Source: an uncultured Clostridia bacterium (lineage in GTDB: Bacteria > Bacillota > Clostridia > Lachnospirales > Cellulosilyticaceae). Taken from it: a stretch of 64,000 nt of DNA. The notes under the pieces are model-generated. The model was not told the DNA's origin, searched no databases, and saw nothing but the letters and a program-made list of their open reading frames with translations. Position numbers and translations under genes: made by a program. The DNA lies in the NCBI GenBank assembly GCA_937981575.1, contig CALJNR010000006.1:1-64000 (forward strand), in the 5' to 3' direction. Shown piece by piece: positions 8,005-16,928 of the stretch (positions are counted from its first letter, which is position 1; every line of letters starts with the position of its first letter).

Positions 8005-8583
8005 ATGTTAGTACATACTGGTACGCAGAAGATTGAAACGGATCGGTTGATTTTAAGGAGGTTTGAATATACTGATAATGAGGATATGCTAAAGTACTGG
8101 GCTGGAGATCCGTTAGTTCAGTCCATGTACTCAGAGCCTGTTTATGCTACAACTGAAGCGGTTAAAGAGCTGCTTGATAAGTATATTGGTTCCTACACCA
8201 AGGATGATTACTATAGATGGGCAGTTATTTTTAAAGAAACAAATGAGTGTATTGGGCAGATCGCCTATTTCTTGATGGACAATAAAAATCATTTTGCAGA
8301 GATTGAATATTGCATAGGAAATTCTTTTCAAAGAAGAGGTTTTGCAACAGAAGCAACCGAAGCCGTGATGAGGTATGGGTTTGAAAAGATAAACCTGCAT
8401 AAGGTACAGATCTGTCATAAGCGCACCAATATTCCTTCGCAAAAGGTCATTGAAAGGTGTGGATTTGTTTATGAAGGAGCACTAAGGGATTTCTTTTATA
8501 TCGATGGACAGTACGTAGACAGATTGTATTATTCCATATTAAGGGACGAGTATTTGAAAAAAAAATCAGGGGATTTGAAGTAA
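8005..8583 (+). CDS. GNAT acetyltransferase, RimJ/RimL type
   Basis: A 192-residue acetyltransferase of the RimJ/RimL branch (ribosomal-protein or small-molecule N-acetylation). It opens with the typical IETDRLILRRFEYTDNEDMLKYW, has the acetyl-CoA loop FQRRGFATEATEAVMRYGF, and ends with IPSQKVIERCGFVYEGALRDF, all characteristic of the family. Start supported by GGGAGGGAG. The CPBP gene lies 27 nt upstream, so the two may share a transcript. Confidence 0.9.
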   Translation: MLVHTGTQKIETDRLILRRFEYTDNEDMLKYWAGDPLVQSMYSEPVYATTEAVKELLDKYIGSYTKDDYYRWAVIFKETNECIGQIAYFLMDNKNHFAEIEYCIGNSFQRRGFATEATEAVMRYGFEKINLHKVQICHKRTNIPSQKVIERCGFVYEGALRDFFYIDGQYVDRLYYSILRDEYLKKKSGDLK

Positions 8584-8684
8584 AAATTTATACAGGGATG
8601 ACATTGGTACAGAAATATTAAATGACGTTGTGGATTTAGAAAAGATAAAAGCGCTGCATAAGAAGCAGATAGGGGAGAACTAAA

Positions 8685-9140
8685 ATGCCGAAATTTAATG
8701 TGTTTGTGACTTTTGAGGCCCCTTTTAGTAAGGTGGTTCAGAGGGACTATCATATAGTAGGAGGGGATCTTGCAGGTTATTTAGCCGAGAACTTAAAACA
8801 GCGAGGTTTTGTAGTTAAGTCTGCTCAGAATATTGAATATGCGTTTGAGATCAAATGTTTGTCGGGGCAGATTGAATATGGGATGACGATAGGGCTGGAT
8901 ACAGTCTATAACAAACGGTGGGAAGTAGCAGTTCAGCCTCGGTATAACTTTTTAGATAAGCTGTTTGGGAAAAATGAAGACAAGGAGCTAAGTGATCTTT
9001 TAAACACAGTAGATGCCATATTGCATAGTGACCAGGCCATTTCAGATATTAAGTGGTATAAATCTTATAACGATCCAGATTCGCTTAAGCATAAACCATA
9101 TTTCGAAGGACCAGTGGTAAAGTTAGATAGAAAGTATTAA
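8685..9140 (+). CDS. Conserved-looking soluble protein, unknown function
   Basis: A 151-residue soluble protein without signal peptide. It begins MPKFNVFVTFEAPFSKVVQRDY and contains FEIKCLSGQIEYGMTIGLDT and RWEVAVQPRYNFLDKLFGK. The blend of beta strands and amphipathic helices suggests a compact alpha+beta domain, but I do not recognise the family. Start chosen by AGGGGAG 9 nt upstream. The 100 nt between it and the acetyltransferase hold short frames interrupted by stops. Confidence 0.55.
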   Translation: MPKFNVFVTFEAPFSKVVQRDYHIVGGDLAGYLAENLKQRGFVVKSAQNIEYAFEIKCLSGQIEYGMTIGLDTVYNKRWEVAVQPRYNFLDKLFGKNEDKELSDLLNTVDAILHSDQAISDIKWYKSYNDPDSLKHKPYFEGPVVKLDRKY

Positions 9141-9189
9141 TTGGACCTAAAAAAAGGTTGCTTGATTTAAGAAAAGGAGGAGGTTGAGT

Positions 9190-9240
9190 GTGGAATATAA
9201 AAAGGTTGCTTATGAAAAAATTAAATTAACTGTTTCATAA
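9190..9240 (+). CDS. Very short ORF (16 codons) with strong ribosome binding site
   Basis: GTG 9190 to TAA 9240 encodes MEYKKVAYEKIKLTVS. AAGGAGGAGG sits 6-7 nt before the start, a better match than most genes here. It could be a leader peptide for the interrupted secreted gene at 9262, or the leftover start of a lost gene. No coding evidence beyond the ribosome binding site. Confidence 0.3.
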   Translation: MEYKKVAYEKIKLTVS

Positions 9241-9261
9241 TAAATGACTTTGGGGGTATAT

Positions 9262-10341
9262 ATGAAAAAGAATATATTGATCTTGATGATTTGTGTTTTA
9301 ATAGTACAAAGTTTTTCTTATGACAATAGGATATTAGCTGAATCGCAGTATCCAAAAGCTGAGAAGACATGGGGGAGTTATCTTAATCCCAAGAACATTA
9401 TCCCGGATAATAAATTCAAAGCTTTTTATATTAACACTAATAATCCACGAAAAGTAATAGCATCAGAAACTGTAAATAAAATTAGTGTTAATTACGCATA
9501 GGCGAACTTTAAAGGAATAGATTCAGAGGATTTTGGAGCGTATTGGGTAGGATATTTTGATTTTAAGGAATTGGCAGAAAGAGATATTGAAGTATCGTTA
9601 GGCAGAGCGGAAGCGAGAATAATTATTGATGGAAATGTTATTTATAGCGGGGAAGAGCAACCAGTAATTCCATATACGTTTGAAAAGGGAAGGCATAAAA
9701 TTGAAGTTGAATATATCAATAATTGGCATACGACAGATTTTTTTGTTTCTATTTGTCCAAAAGAAAAAATACATTCAAGTGACGAAGTAAAAGAGATTTT
9801 ATCAAAGCACTTAAGTGATAATACTAAAATTTGGTATGTGGGGGTATATGAAAGTAATCATAAAGATCATGTAACAGAAGTTGTTTTACAAAAATCAGCT
9901 AATCCCGTGATTCTTATTTTAACATCTAGCGGAGCAGTTAATTGGAAAATTTCAAACCCTCATAAGGTAAAAGTTAAATCTATTGTATATAGTTCAGGGT
10001 ATCTAGGAACGAGTGTTGATCGGAGCAATATAAGTACAACTGAAGTTATACGAATGAACGAGTTATATTTTACTCATAGTTTTTCTCCTGAGTATCATTT
10101 TGTTCCAGATGGAACGCTTTACTATGAAGATATGGGAATCAAAGGAGCTATAGATTCCGTAAAGAAAATAACAGATAAGCCTTTAGATGGTTTTAGCGGC
10201 ATATATAGTACTTCGTCAGTAAAGGTTCCTGAAGTTATTCTCAATAAAAATAAGTATAGTGAAATTAATAAAATATATGAAAAAATAGAGAAAGAACATA
10301 AAGAGAAAACTAGAAATATAGATAATCTATTTGGTGAATGA
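9262..10341 (+). pseudogene. Secreted protein interrupted by one in-frame TAG
   Basis: ATG 9262 (GGGGG upstream) gives a signal peptide (MKKNILILMICVLIVQSF...ILAES) and 79 codons, then TAG at 9499-9501, after which the same frame runs on without shift to 10341. Joined, it would be about 359 residues. The joining segment (about SVNYA-x-ANFKGIDSEDFGAYWVGYFDF) and RAEARIIIDGNVIYSGEEQ match the look of PA14-like carbohydrate-binding beta-sandwich modules; the C-terminal half is unrecognised and ends in a charged helix (EINKIYEKIEKEHKEKTRN). One base change explains the stop. There is no sign of pyrrolysine machinery in the window, so loss of function is the simplest reading. Confidence 0.7.
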
Positions 10342-10401
10342 TATTTAAATGGAGAAAATACAAAAGACGATGTGATGGAATAAGGATAAAGGAGAGGGAC
10401 T

Positions 10402-10665
10402 ATGATATTTAAAATTATAATTTTGGCGGCACTTATTAAGGTACTTTTAACTTCAAATAATCCATTGCTGTGCGCGGGGATCTATACAGCAGTTGTATTT
10501 TTTATGGGAATTATTTCAGGGAGTGCATTAATGAGCCTTTTAATAGGCTGTATTATTGCTTTTGCACTGTCGCTGCTCTATTATTGGCTCTTAGATAGGT
10601 TTGAAGACCAAGGTTTCATATGGTGGGTTATATTACTGGGGGGCATTTTCATTGGAGTCGTATAA
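10402..10665 (+). CDS. Small membrane protein, unknown function
   Basis: An 87-residue hydrophobic protein with three closely spaced helices (IIILAALIKVLLT, GIYTAVVFFMGIISGSALMSLLIGCIIAFALSLLYYWLL, FIWWVILLGGIFIGVV). AAAGGAGAGG is placed well for the start. No recognisable motif. It lies between the broken secreted gene and a lipoprotein gene, 60-80 nt from each. Confidence 0.6.
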   Translation: MIFKIIILAALIKVLLTSNNPLLCAGIYTAVVFFMGIISGSALMSLLIGCIIAFALSLLYYWLLDRFEDQGFIWWVILLGGIFIGVV

Positions 10666-10743
10666 AGCCTATCCAAATAGTAAAGTTTAGTACATAGTTA
10701 CCAAGATGAAAGAATAAATGCGTGCAATAAAGGAGAAATTTAA

Positions 10744-11334
10744 ATGAATAAGTTTATGAGAATAACTATTTTAGCTTTAGTGAGTATGATGGCTTTCAGT
10801 CTTGTGGCGTGTGGGAGTAGGGGCAGCGGGATGGTGAGTTCTGAATCGGTGCAGCCAGCGGGTACTGTTGCGGTGGCTTTAGACTTCGTAGAGAGAAAGA
10901 CTTATTCATCCAATCAGTTTGCCATTTGGATTGAAGATTTGGAAGGAAACTTCGTAAAGACGGTTTATGTCACCCGTTTTACAGCGGATGGCGGTTATAA
11001 GAAAAGAGAAGATTCGGTGCCAGTTTGGGTAAGTAAATCGCATATCGATTCAGCATCTAAAAAGGAAATAGATGCTATCTCCGGGGCGACCCCTAAGTCA
11101 GGGAGCCTAATGTACATTTGGGATCTGACGGATCAGAATGGGCAGAAGGTAGCAGCAGGAGAATATAAATTTTTTGTTGAAACAACAGTGTATAAAGAAA
11201 GCCAAAGCGTGCATACAGGAGTAATAGATATTAGCGGAGAGGCTATGACAGCTGTTGCAGAGGCTGATTACACAACAGATCTTGCAAAGGATGAAGCAAT
11301 TATCGCGGATGTAAAAGCAATATGGAAAAAGTGA
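10744..11334 (+). CDS. DUF2271 lipoprotein
   Basis: A 196-residue lipoprotein: the signal peptide ends in the lipobox LVAC (Cys23), so the mature protein is lipid-anchored outside the membrane. The rest matches DUF2271: VALDFVERKTYSSNQFAIWIEDLEGNFVKT followed by a strand-rich domain with ISGATPKSGSLMYIWDLTDQNGQKVAAGEYKFFVET. The SGATPKSG stretch resembles the SGATxTS motif of covalently flavinylated FMN-binding domains, and DUF2271 is known to travel with flavin-transfer systems; no ApbE gene is seen here. Start supported by AAAGGAG. Confidence 0.75.
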   Translation: MNKFMRITILALVSMMAFSLVACGSRGSGMVSSESVQPAGTVAVALDFVERKTYSSNQFAIWIEDLEGNFVKTVYVTRFTADGGYKKREDSVPVWVSKSHIDSASKKEIDAISGATPKSGSLMYIWDLTDQNGQKVAAGEYKFFVETTVYKESQSVHTGVIDISGEAMTAVAEADYTTDLAKDEAIIADVKAIWKK

Positions 11335-11354
11335 TAGGCAGGTAGAGATAAATC

Positions 11355-12221
11355 ATGAATTATTTTGCATTAATGAGCGAAGCTATAGACTACATAGAAG
11401 ATAATCTGAATCGAAATATATCGGTAGAAGAGCTGGCGAATAGGTATCATATTTCTAAGTATTATTTTATTCGTATCTTCAAGGCCCTTACGAATCAGAC
11501 TGTTAAGGAGTATGTGAATAAGCGAAGGCTGACAGAAGCGGCTAAAGCTTTGCAAAACAAGGATAAAAGAGTTATAGATGTGGCTTTTGAATATGGCTAT
11601 GAATCCCATGAGGTATTTACAAGAAGTTTCAAGAAGCTTTTTAGCATGACACCAAATAGCTGCCGCAAAGATCAGACAGTATTTACGGCTTTTCCTAAAA
11701 TGGAGATTGTGGAACGGGATCTTATTAACAAAAATAAGGATTTAATCGTTGAGTTCAAGATTTGGCATCGACAAGCTTTAGTCATTACCGGACAAAGTAT
11801 GGGCTATAATCCAGCAGATCAAACTTCAATAGATAAACTAAAGCCCTTTGCCTCAGCTTTTTTTAATCGTTATAATAAGATAGAAAAAATCAATCGTTTC
11901 TACAATGCGGCGCTCAGCGATACAGAAAAAGATCAGTATAGTTTTTTTGCAGGCTATGAGAAGACTGAGTGTAGGCATGATGAGGCGCTGGAAAAGCTGG
12001 TCCTCCCTGAATCTGATTATGCCGTCTTTTTATACCGCAGAGAACTTGGAGACATTCATACTACTGTTATGAAAGATATATGCCGGTCGATTATGACCGC
12101 GCAGATGACGCTTAATAAGATCGGGATTGATTTTGTTGTAGTGTTTGAAGAGGATTATTTCGCGACCAATCAGTATGCCATTTGTGTGCCTATTTTATTA
12201 GACTCATTTGATAGGTTTTAA
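11355..12221 (+). CDS. AraC-family regulator with GyrI-like ligand domain
   Basis: A 288-residue transcription regulator. Residues 1-100 hold the two AraC helix-turn-helix motifs (ISVEELANRYHISKYYFIRIFKA and VIDVAFEYGYESHEVFTRSFKKLFSMTPNSCR). The rest is a GyrI-like/bacterial effector-binding domain (VEFKIWHRQALVITGQSMGY, YAVFLYRRELGDIHTTVMKD), which in this family binds drugs or small amphipathic ligands. The start lies 20 nt behind the DUF2271 gene. It precedes the condensation-domain gene, whose other side also has a regulator of the same type. Confidence 0.88.
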   Translation: MNYFALMSEAIDYIEDNLNRNISVEELANRYHISKYYFIRIFKALTNQTVKEYVNKRRLTEAAKALQNKDKRVIDVAFEYGYESHEVFTRSFKKLFSMTPNSCRKDQTVFTAFPKMEIVERDLINKNKDLIVEFKIWHRQALVITGQSMGYNPADQTSIDKLKPFASAFFNRYNKIEKINRFYNAALSDTEKDQYSFFAGYEKTECRHDEALEKLVLPESDYAVFLYRRELGDIHTTVMKDICRSIMTAQMTLNKIGIDFVVVFEEDYFATNQYAICVPILLDSFDRF

Positions 12222-12314
12222 AAATCAAGAAATGAATTACTGCAATATTCATCAAGAACTCTCTCGTAAGTCATGATATTGTTAAAGCAAATAGAAGAGA
12301 GAGAGGACTGAAGA

Positions 12315-13628
12315 ATGAGCATGAACATAATGAAAACAGAAAATGAGATGCCAAAGCAGTGGCCAGCTACTGGGCAAGATGTATTTAATCATTTGGCGAA
12401 GCATGGAACCTCTAATATACAGATTCAAGCTGTGATCAGGCTGGAGGGCAGATTGGATGAAGTACTTTTAAAAAAAGCTGTCAGGTTATCTTTGGATGCG
12501 GAACCTATACTAGGCTGTCAGTTTATTGAAGATGAGAAAACGGCTTATTGGCAGCGTTTTGAAAACTTAGATAAGCTTAGTTGGTTTGAGTTTAAGCAGG
12601 CTAAAGACGAGGAAGAAGCGGTTATGCAGTTTTTAAGAAGTAGTTTTCCGCTGGAAGGGCAGCAGATTTTGGTTAGGCTTATAAGGCTAGAGCAGGCAGA
12701 TGTGATTGGAGTCAAGATTAACCATGCTGCTTCGGATGGAAGAGGGGCTAAAGACTATTTGGAGCTGCTGGCAGAAATCTATACAAAGCTCAGCCGAAAT
12801 AGCAGCTTTTCTGTCACACCAGATCTTGAGAAAAGAAGAGATCAAAAACATTATTTTGATGCACAAGGTATTTCTGAGCCTATGGCTTTATTTAATCCCC
12901 AGTCTGAAACTTTGCCCCCTACCTGGGCATTCCCGCATCATGGCATTAATCAAGGTAAGATGCATATTGCTGTGAGGCGGTTTGATAATAAAGCCTTTGA
13001 TGCGATTAAAGCATTTGGAGGGCGCCATGGGGTGACACTTAATACGGTTATTCTCACGGCATATTATAGAAGCCTTTTTAAGCTTTTAGGTTCTCCATAT
13101 GGGGAAGAGATGGAGATTTATGTTACGGTTGATTTGAGAAAGTTTTTTGGAGAAGATAAAAAACAGGCTATCAGCAATCTATCTTCTTTTATGCATGCAA
13201 GACTTGCAAGTATCGAGGAAGAGAGCTTTGAAGAATCGCTGAAAAGAACGGCTAAGATGATAGATGGATTAAAACATAATCAGGCTGAGCTTCCAGGAGC
13301 TGTAGTGATGGAGGCGTTAGGCTCTATTGATTTTTCCAATGCATTTGGATTTTTGCAAGGGGCTAGGCAGCAGGCAGTTGATACAGGCAAATCTTCACCG
13401 CTTTTGTCTAACATAGGCATCATACCAACTTTGTATTTTGGAGAACAGGCAGCCAGTCATGCTTATATTGTTACTCCAGCTATGTATGCGCCAGGGTTTA
13501 TGATGAGCGCCAGTACTTACCAGAAGACATTAACTTTAGAAGTAAGCTACTGTGAACCTTCGCATGAAAAAGAAGAAGTTGAACTGTTTTTAACACAGAT
13601 TTCAGACGAACTGAAAAGTTTGGTATAG
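12315..13628 (+). CDS. Condensation-domain / acyltransferase-like protein
   Basis: A 437-residue protein of the CoA-dependent acyltransferase superfamily (NRPS condensation, alcohol acetyltransferase, WS/DGAT and PapA relatives). The active-site motif HxxxDG is present as HAASDGRG (His137, Asp141, Gly142). The second half keeps the expected layout (VTLNTVILTAYYRSLFKLLG, VTVDLRKFF, and a late SNIGII). It is a stand-alone domain with no adenylation or carrier domain nearby, so it may acylate a small alcohol or amine rather than make peptides. It is bracketed by two AraC/GyrI regulators and ends in a strong bidirectional terminator. Confidence 0.8.
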   Translation: MSMNIMKTENEMPKQWPATGQDVFNHLAKHGTSNIQIQAVIRLEGRLDEVLLKKAVRLSLDAEPILGCQFIEDEKTAYWQRFENLDKLSWFEFKQAKDEEEAVMQFLRSSFPLEGQQILVRLIRLEQADVIGVKINHAASDGRGAKDYLELLAEIYTKLSRNSSFSVTPDLEKRRDQKHYFDAQGISEPMALFNPQSETLPPTWAFPHHGINQGKMHIAVRRFDNKAFDAIKAFGGRHGVTLNTVILTAYYRSLFKLLGSPYGEEMEIYVTVDLRKFFGEDKKQAISNLSSFMHARLASIEEESFEESLKRTAKMIDGLKHNQAELPGAVVMEALGSIDFSNAFGFLQGARQQAVDTGKSSPLLSNIGIIPTLYFGEQAASHAYIVTPAMYAPGFMMSASTYQKTLTLEVSYCEPSHEKEEVELFLTQISDELKSLV

Positions 13629-13670
13629 ACAAGAATTAGTTTGATGTTTTATAGCATTTGATTAAATAAG

Positions 13671-13713
13671 AATAAGCCGTAATTTCTAGAAACTATAGAA
13701 ATTACGGCTTATT
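13671..13713. terminator. Bidirectional intrinsic terminator
   Basis: Perfect 18-nt arms (AATAAGCCGTAATTTCTA and its complement) around a 7-nt loop, between convergent genes 12315-13628 (+) and 13732-13947 (-). It can end transcripts from both sides. Confidence 0.9.
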
Positions 13714-13731
13714 AATAGTGGAGTTAAAAGG

Positions 13732-13947
13732 CTATCTGATGCCGCCGTTTATAATACTTATAATACTATAAATAATAATAGCAAATCCTAGAACAATATA
13801 AAAAGCAGAAGCCAATGTATCTCCTAACAATCTTCTAAGCCGCATGGCCTTTCTGCTATTCCAATAAAAGGCTGGCTTTAGAATGCTGCAGATAATAGCA
13901 AACAAGCCAATAACTATAAGCAAAATTTCCAAATACACTATACTCAC
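13732..13947 (-). CDS. Small two-helix membrane protein, Imm17-like
   Basis: A 71-residue protein with two transmembrane helices: VYLEILLIVIGLFAIICSIL and SAFYIVLGFAIIIYSIISII. Between them is a basic loop, FYWNSRKAMRLRRLLGD. This layout, including the W-x-S-R-K and R-x-x-x-x-G-x-x-x-A-x-x-F/Y-Y-I-x-L-G pattern, resembles the Imm17 family of small membrane immunity proteins. No toxin gene lies beside it, so immunity is only a suggestion. The GTG start at 13947 has AGGGAG upstream on the minus strand. Confidence 0.55.
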   Translation of the reverse strand: MSIVYLEILLIVIGLFAIICSILKPAFYWNSRKAMRLRRLLGDTLASAFYIVLGFAIIIYSIISIINGGIR

Positions 13948-14227
13948 TCCCTAGGATTGTGATTATTTTTATGTTTTATTGATTATAAGAAAAAAATTAA
14001 CTGATGTCAATAAATAAGTTAATACCTAAAAATTATATCAAGTGTATTGATTTTGATAGGCAATATAAAGCTTAGATAGTATAATATAAAATAATAAACA
14101 TGAGAAAGCTGTGCAAACTTTTTAATAGAATAAGATTGTCAGATAAAAAACAACACATTTTTGTGCACAAAATGCGAGGAAGAGAATGGCATTGGCTGTT
14201 AAACTTTAATTGAAAGGGGATGGTGCA

Positions 14228-15088
14228 GTGGAGTGGCTGGAGAGGCTGAATCAGTCTATTAACTATATTGAAGAGCATTTAACGGAGGAAATTAATTATG
14301 ATCAGCTGGCTAAAATAGCCTGTTGTTCAACTTTTCACTTTCAGCGGATGTTTTCTTATATTGCCAGTGTGCCGCTGTCTGAGTATATTAGGCGGAGAAG
14401 AATGACACTGGCTGCTTTTGAACTTCAAAACAGCGAGGCTAAAGTGATCGATTTAGCCCTTAAATATGGGTATGAATCACCAACTTCTTTTAACCGTGCT
14501 TTTCAAGGTGTACACGGTATGCCGCCTTCAAGTGCAAAAGCAGAAGGGGTTCAGCTTAAAGCTTATCCACGCATGACCTTCTTAATTTCGGTTAAGGGAG
14601 ATGTTGAGATGAATTATAGGATTGAAAAAAAGAGCGCTTTTCGTGTTGTTGGTGTCAAAGAACATATGCAAGTAAATGTGGATGAGAACTTCTCAAGAGT
14701 ACCTAAGTTTTGGGCAGAAACTTGTCAAAGCGGAAGATTTGAGGCAATTTGCCAGCTCGCTAATCAGAAGCCTTGCGGCGTACTGGGCGTTTGTACATGT
14801 ATGAATGGAAAAGATTTTGATTACTACATTGCAAGCGCTACGAATAAGCCCGTTCCAGAGCAGATGTGCGAATATGAAGTGCCTGCTGCGACTTGGGCAA
14901 TCTTTGAATGTATCGGGCCGATGCCGCACGCTATTCAGGATCTGCAGAAGCGTATTATGACAGAGTGGCTGCCAACATCGGGCTATGAATATGCCGATGC
15001 CCCAGATATAGAGGTCTACCCAGAAGGGGATACGACCTCGCAGAATTATAAATGTGAAGTATGGCTGCCAGTCATTAAAAGACAGTAA
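14228..15088 (+). CDS. AraC-family regulator with GyrI-like ligand domain
   Basis: A 286-residue AraC/GyrI regulator, a second copy of the type seen at 11355. HTH region: INYDQLAKIACCSTFHFQRMFSYI and VIDLALKYGYESPTSFNRAFQGVHGMPPSSAK. The effector domain (RIEKKSAFRVVGVKEHM, YEVPAATWAIFECIGPMPHAIQDLQKRIMTEWLPTSG, and the late PDIEVYPEG) is the classical GyrI-like, AraC_E_bind form. GTG 14228 is preferred, with AAAGGGGAT 7 nt upstream; a TTG at 14210 is possible but lacks a site. A strong terminator follows. Confidence 0.88.
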   Translation: MEWLERLNQSINYIEEHLTEEINYDQLAKIACCSTFHFQRMFSYIASVPLSEYIRRRRMTLAAFELQNSEAKVIDLALKYGYESPTSFNRAFQGVHGMPPSSAKAEGVQLKAYPRMTFLISVKGDVEMNYRIEKKSAFRVVGVKEHMQVNVDENFSRVPKFWAETCQSGRFEAICQLANQKPCGVLGVCTCMNGKDFDYYIASATNKPVPEQMCEYEVPAATWAIFECIGPMPHAIQDLQKRIMTEWLPTSGYEYADAPDIEVYPEGDTTSQNYKCEVWLPVIKRQ

Positions 15089-15112
15089 GCGTGAATAAAT
15101 GTCAGCCGGATG

Positions 15113-15150
15113 ATATGCTCCCCTTGCAATTTGTAAGGGGAGCATATTTT
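15113..15150 (+). terminator. Intrinsic terminator after the AraC regulator
   Basis: ATATGCTCCCCTT and AAGGGGAGCATAT form perfect 13-bp arms with a 9-nt loop, followed by TTT. It is 25 nt behind the stop codon of 14228-15088. Confidence 0.9.
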
Positions 15151-15436
15151 CATGAGATAGTAAATACCCCATGCTCGCAAGAGCCCCAACTTTCCTTTCT
15201 CACATGCGTGTGTAGTTTGTGCACGCTTTCATGGGGTTCAGAAAGAGATGTAATCGTTACGTGCATATGATAGTTTAATTACAGAACAATTACAGTAGTC
15301 ATATTAAGTGGTAAAATATGTATAATATAAATATTCAGATAAAAATGTGTAAATACCAAATACTTGTTTAACTGCTTAAGCAGCTGTTTGTGTATTGATC
15401 TATGAGAGTGTGTTTAAAAAAAGAGGAGGTATTTAG
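15151..15436 (+). other. Non-coding upstream region of the beta-trefoil protein gene
   Basis: No gene is seen. CTTTCT (15195-15200) and AGAAAG (15240-15245) enclose a hairpin GCGTG/CACGC (about 15206-15225), a small nested structure of unknown meaning. A TATAAT at 15321-15326 may be a -10 element (its -35 is poor), and CTGCTTAAGCAG (15372-15383) is a perfect 12-bp palindrome between it and the gene, a possible operator. Confidence 0.4.
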
Positions 15437-16891
15437 GTGAGAAGATGTAAGAGATTTATGAATGTATTTGCATCCTATGCAGTAATATTATCGGTGCTGC
15501 TGATGCTCCTGGTTTTTCCAAAAGATATCTATGGTAAAAACTACGAAAAAAGAACAGTCGGTATCAAAACATTTAACGGAAAGTACTTATGTGCGGAAAG
15601 TGGGGGAGAAAGTGCATTAACGGCAGACCGAGATAAGATTGCAGAATGGGAAACTTTTCAGCTTGTTGATTTAGGAAAGGGATATGTTGCTTTAATAGGG
15701 TGTAACGGAAAGTATGTCAGCGTCTCACAGGGCGGAAAAGCACTTTATGCAAACAGCTCTAAAGTAAAATCTGAAAGTACCTTTCAGCTTGTGAAGCTGG
15801 ATAATAACAAAGTAGCTTTTCGAGCGCATAATAAAAAATATCTATGCGCTGAAGACGGAGGCGGAGGAAAAGTTGTTGCAGACAGAAAAAAAATAGGGGA
15901 TTGGGAAGCTTTTGAATTGGTGCAGTTAGAAGAAAACAGTTACGAACCTTGCAGGCTGACTGCAGTATCAGGTGATAACAGTATTTTGTTAACCTGGACG
16001 GAGGCAAAAAACACAAAAGAAATCATAGGCTATAATCTTTACAGAAGTACCTCTGCAGGAAAACAGACCAGCAGCCCAATTACAGACTTTCCTATTCAAG
16101 AGACTTCGTATACAGATAAAAATGTAGAAAGAGGCGTGACCTACTTCTACATTGCAAAGGCAGTTTACAAAGACAAAAATTTAGGACCGGCTTCTAATGA
16201 GGTAGCAGTACGTATTGAATCAAGGGTAATGCTGAAGGCCGAGCAGGTGGAAGATGGCGTCAGGCTTTATTGGAATGAACCTAGCGGAAGCAAAGAAGTT
16301 ATAGGTTATAATCTTTATAGGGCAACCGAGTCTGGCAGACAGTCAGATACGCCAGTTACGGATTTTCCTATTAAGGGAGCTTCTTATACGGATAAAAATG
16401 TTGAAAATAACCGCGAGTACTTTTATATTCTAAAACCAGTTTATAAAGATAAGACTTTGGGACCTGTTTCTAATGAAACTGTGATAAAAACTAATTTTTA
16501 TCATAAGGCTATTGTGCTTGAAGTAGGAAACAGATATATGCTGGTTGATGGTAAGGTCAAAGAAGTGGATCCCGGCAAAGGAACTATAGTGGTTATGAAA
16601 AATGGAAGAGTTTTTCTGCCAATAAAGACTGTTGTTGAAGTTTTAGGTGGTGAAGTCCTATGGGATTCAGCAGCCAGAAGGGTAAGCATAACACTTAAAG
16701 GTAAACAAATACACCTTTGGATTGGAGAGAAAGTGGCAAAGGTTAATGGTGTGAATAAGGAGAGTGATGTCGCACCTTATATTTCCGAAAGCGGCAGGAC
16801 GATGCTGCCTTTAAGGTTCATTGTTGAGAATCTTGAGTGCAAAGCTGACTGGGATGGGCAAACGCAGAAGATTACAATAGAAGCGAAATAA
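15437..16891 (+). CDS. Secreted protein: fascin-like beta-trefoil, two FN3 repeats, copper-amine-oxidase stalk
   Basis: A 484-residue exported protein. Residues 1-33 are a signal peptide. Residues about 38-165 hold three beta-trefoil repeats with the fascin-like pattern (NGKYLCAESGGESALTADRD, NGKYVSVSQGGKALYANS, NKKYLCAEDGGGGKVVADR), probably carbohydrate-binding. Two fibronectin III repeats follow (about 169-348); they share IGYNLYR, SYTDKNVE and YKDK-LGP-SNE, so they arose by duplication. The C-terminus (about 355-484) is a two-part copper-amine-oxidase N-terminal domain (FLPIKTVVEVLGGEVLWD, MLPLRFIVENLECKADWD), a common cell-surface module in Clostridia. No catalytic domain is present. GTG start behind AGAGGAGG. 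Confidence 0.85.
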   Translation: MRRCKRFMNVFASYAVILSVLLMLLVFPKDIYGKNYEKRTVGIKTFNGKYLCAESGGESALTADRDKIAEWETFQLVDLGKGYVALIGCNGKYVSVSQGGKALYANSSKVKSESTFQLVKLDNNKVAFRAHNKKYLCAEDGGGGKVVADRKKIGDWEAFELVQLEENSYEPCRLTAVSGDNSILLTWTEAKNTKEIIGYNLYRSTSAGKQTSSPITDFPIQETSYTDKNVERGVTYFYIAKAVYKDKNLGPASNEVAVRIESRVMLKAEQVEDGVRLYWNEPSGSKEVIGYNLYRATESGRQSDTPVTDFPIKGASYTDKNVENNREYFYILKPVYKDKTLGPVSNETVIKTNFYHKAIVLEVGNRYMLVDGKVKEVDPGKGTIVVMKNGRVFLPIKTVVEVLGGEVLWDSAARRVSITLKGKQIHLWIGEKVAKVNGVNKESDVAPYISESGRTMLPLRFIVENLECKADWDGQTQKITIEAK

Positions 16892-16928
16892 GCCTATAGA
16901 TTATGAATAAGGTATACCTACAAATTGA

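Noticed and set aside
8584-8684. Possible coding remnant before the unknown gene at 8685
   Set aside because: Careful reading shows stops in all frames and no consistent protein-like run.
14693-15172. 159-codon minus-strand ORF opposite the AraC/GyrI gene
   Set aside because: It is a shadow of the AraC coding frame and runs through a clear terminator hairpin.
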